5,376 bases of DNA, from assembly GCA_021297975.1 (NCBI GenBank), contig JAJTHO010000085.1, forward strand, positions 1-5,376. Direction: 5' to 3'. The stretch is from Alphaproteobacteria bacterium (lineage in GTDB: Bacteria; Pseudomonadota; Alphaproteobacteria; JAJTHO01). Shown here piece by piece: positions 5,003 to 5,376 of this stretch. Both the position numbers and the translations under genes were made by a program. Position 1 is the stretch's first letter; every line of letters begins with the position of its first letter. The notes beneath the pieces were generated by a model, which was given only the letters and a program-made list of their open reading frames with translations, ran no database searches and was not told the DNA's origin.

Positions 5003-5376
5003 ATGCTCCGCCAATACGAACTCGTTGAAAAGGTAAAAGCCTACGATCCCACGGCGGACGAAGGCTTGCTCAACCGCGCCTACGTCTATGCCATGCAAAA
5101 ACACGGTGCGCAGCAACGCGCCAGCGGCGACCCCTATTTCTCCCACCCCTTAGAAGTCGCCGGCATCCTCACCGACATGCGCCTTGATACCGACAGCATC
5201 ATCACCGCCTTGCTGCACGATACGATTGAGGATACCGACGCCACCAGTGAGGAAATCGAAAAGCTGTTCGGCGCGAATATTCGGAAACTCGTGGAAGGGG
5301 TCACGAAATTGACCCAGCTGGAGCTGAAATCCGATAAAACCAAGCAGGCCGAAAATTTCCGTAAACTCGTGCTGGC
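5003..5376 (+). CDS. Rel/SpoT-family (p)ppGpp synthetase/hydrolase, N-terminal part (3' end outside window)
   Basis: This is a stringent-response enzyme that makes and degrades the alarmone (p)ppGpp in the cytoplasm. Only the first 124 residues are inside the window, and the frame is open to base 5376. They form the start of the HD hydrolase domain: RASGDPYFSHP with Arg39 and His48, then LLHDTIEDT with His72, Asp73, Glu76 and Asp77, then VTKL at 100-103. These align at a constant offset of five with Arg44, His53, His77, Asp78, Glu81 and Asp82 of Streptococcus Rel, so manganese-dependent ppGpp hydrolysis should be intact. The synthetase and regulatory domains lie beyond the window, so a bifunctional enzyme is inferred. 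The start is well constrained: an in-frame TAA at 4994-4996 precedes ATG 5003, and the next Met is residue 31. Only a weak AAAGAA precedes the ATG. rpoZ, often upstream of this gene in alphaproteobacteria, is absent here. Alphaproteobacterial copies are called rel, rsh or spoT, so no single symbol is assigned. Confidence 0.95.
   Translation, partial: MLRQYELVEKVKAYDPTADEGLLNRAYVYAMQKHGAQQRASGDPYFSHPLEVAGILTDMRLDTDSIITALLHDTIEDTDATSEEIEKLFGANIRKLVEGVTKLTQLELKSDKTKQAENFRKLVL

Noticed and set aside
5134..5343. 69-codon minus-strand frame at the right end
   Set aside because: It is antisense to the HD-domain coding region, where the catalytic residues are all in the plus frame.
1..5376. A defence, phage, or secretion-type novel gene system
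   Set aside because: All coding space is occupied by recognisable housekeeping genes and one common regulator. No unexplained gene cluster, integrase, transposase or CRISPR-type repeat array is present.

Overview
The window holds ordinary alphaproteobacterial chromosome (my estimate by eye is a mid-50s percent G+C), with five protein genes, three complete and two cut by the window edges. The alphaproteobacterial assignment rests on three things. DnaE and NuoF have alphaproteobacterial-style sequences. HemB has an Ala/Asp/Asp metal site in place of the three zinc cysteines. A MarR-family regulator of the LdtR type sits divergently next to hemB. I cannot name the order or genus. There are no mobile-element genes, CRISPR arrays, rRNA or tRNA genes.

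Layout. (1) Positions 1-1872: C-terminal half of dnaE, the replicative DNA polymerase III alpha subunit, open at the left edge. (2) 1894-3171: complete nuoF, the NADH/FMN/4Fe-4S subunit of respiratory complex I. It lies 21 bp after dnaE on the same strand, so it is probably co-transcribed with it, and it is detached from the rest of the nuo operon. (3) 3194-3231: a strong, nearly symmetric hairpin between U- and A-tracts, a bidirectional terminator for nuoF and the converging regulator gene. (4) 3249-3704, minus strand: a MarR/LdtR-like winged-helix regulator. (5) 3705-3809: an AT-rich divergent control region with a good sigma-70-like promoter towards hemB and an inverted repeat that could be the regulator's operator. 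(6) 3810-4793: hemB, porphobilinogen synthase (heme biosynthesis). (7) 4794-5002: non-coding, with a composite palindromic repeat able to fold as a four-arm cloverleaf, a further hairpin, and a promoter placed so that the next mRNA should be almost leaderless. (8) 5003-5376: the start of a rel/spoT-type (p)ppGpp synthetase/hydrolase gene, cut by the right edge after the first 124 residues of the HD hydrolase domain.

The genes cover replication, respiration, heme synthesis and the stringent response. They look like independent housekeeping units, not one pathway. I did not find a new gene system. The parts most worth a second look are the non-coding ones: the cloverleaf repeat at 4805-4919, the hairpin and near-leaderless promoter of the rel gene, and the inverted repeat in the regulator/hemB control region.
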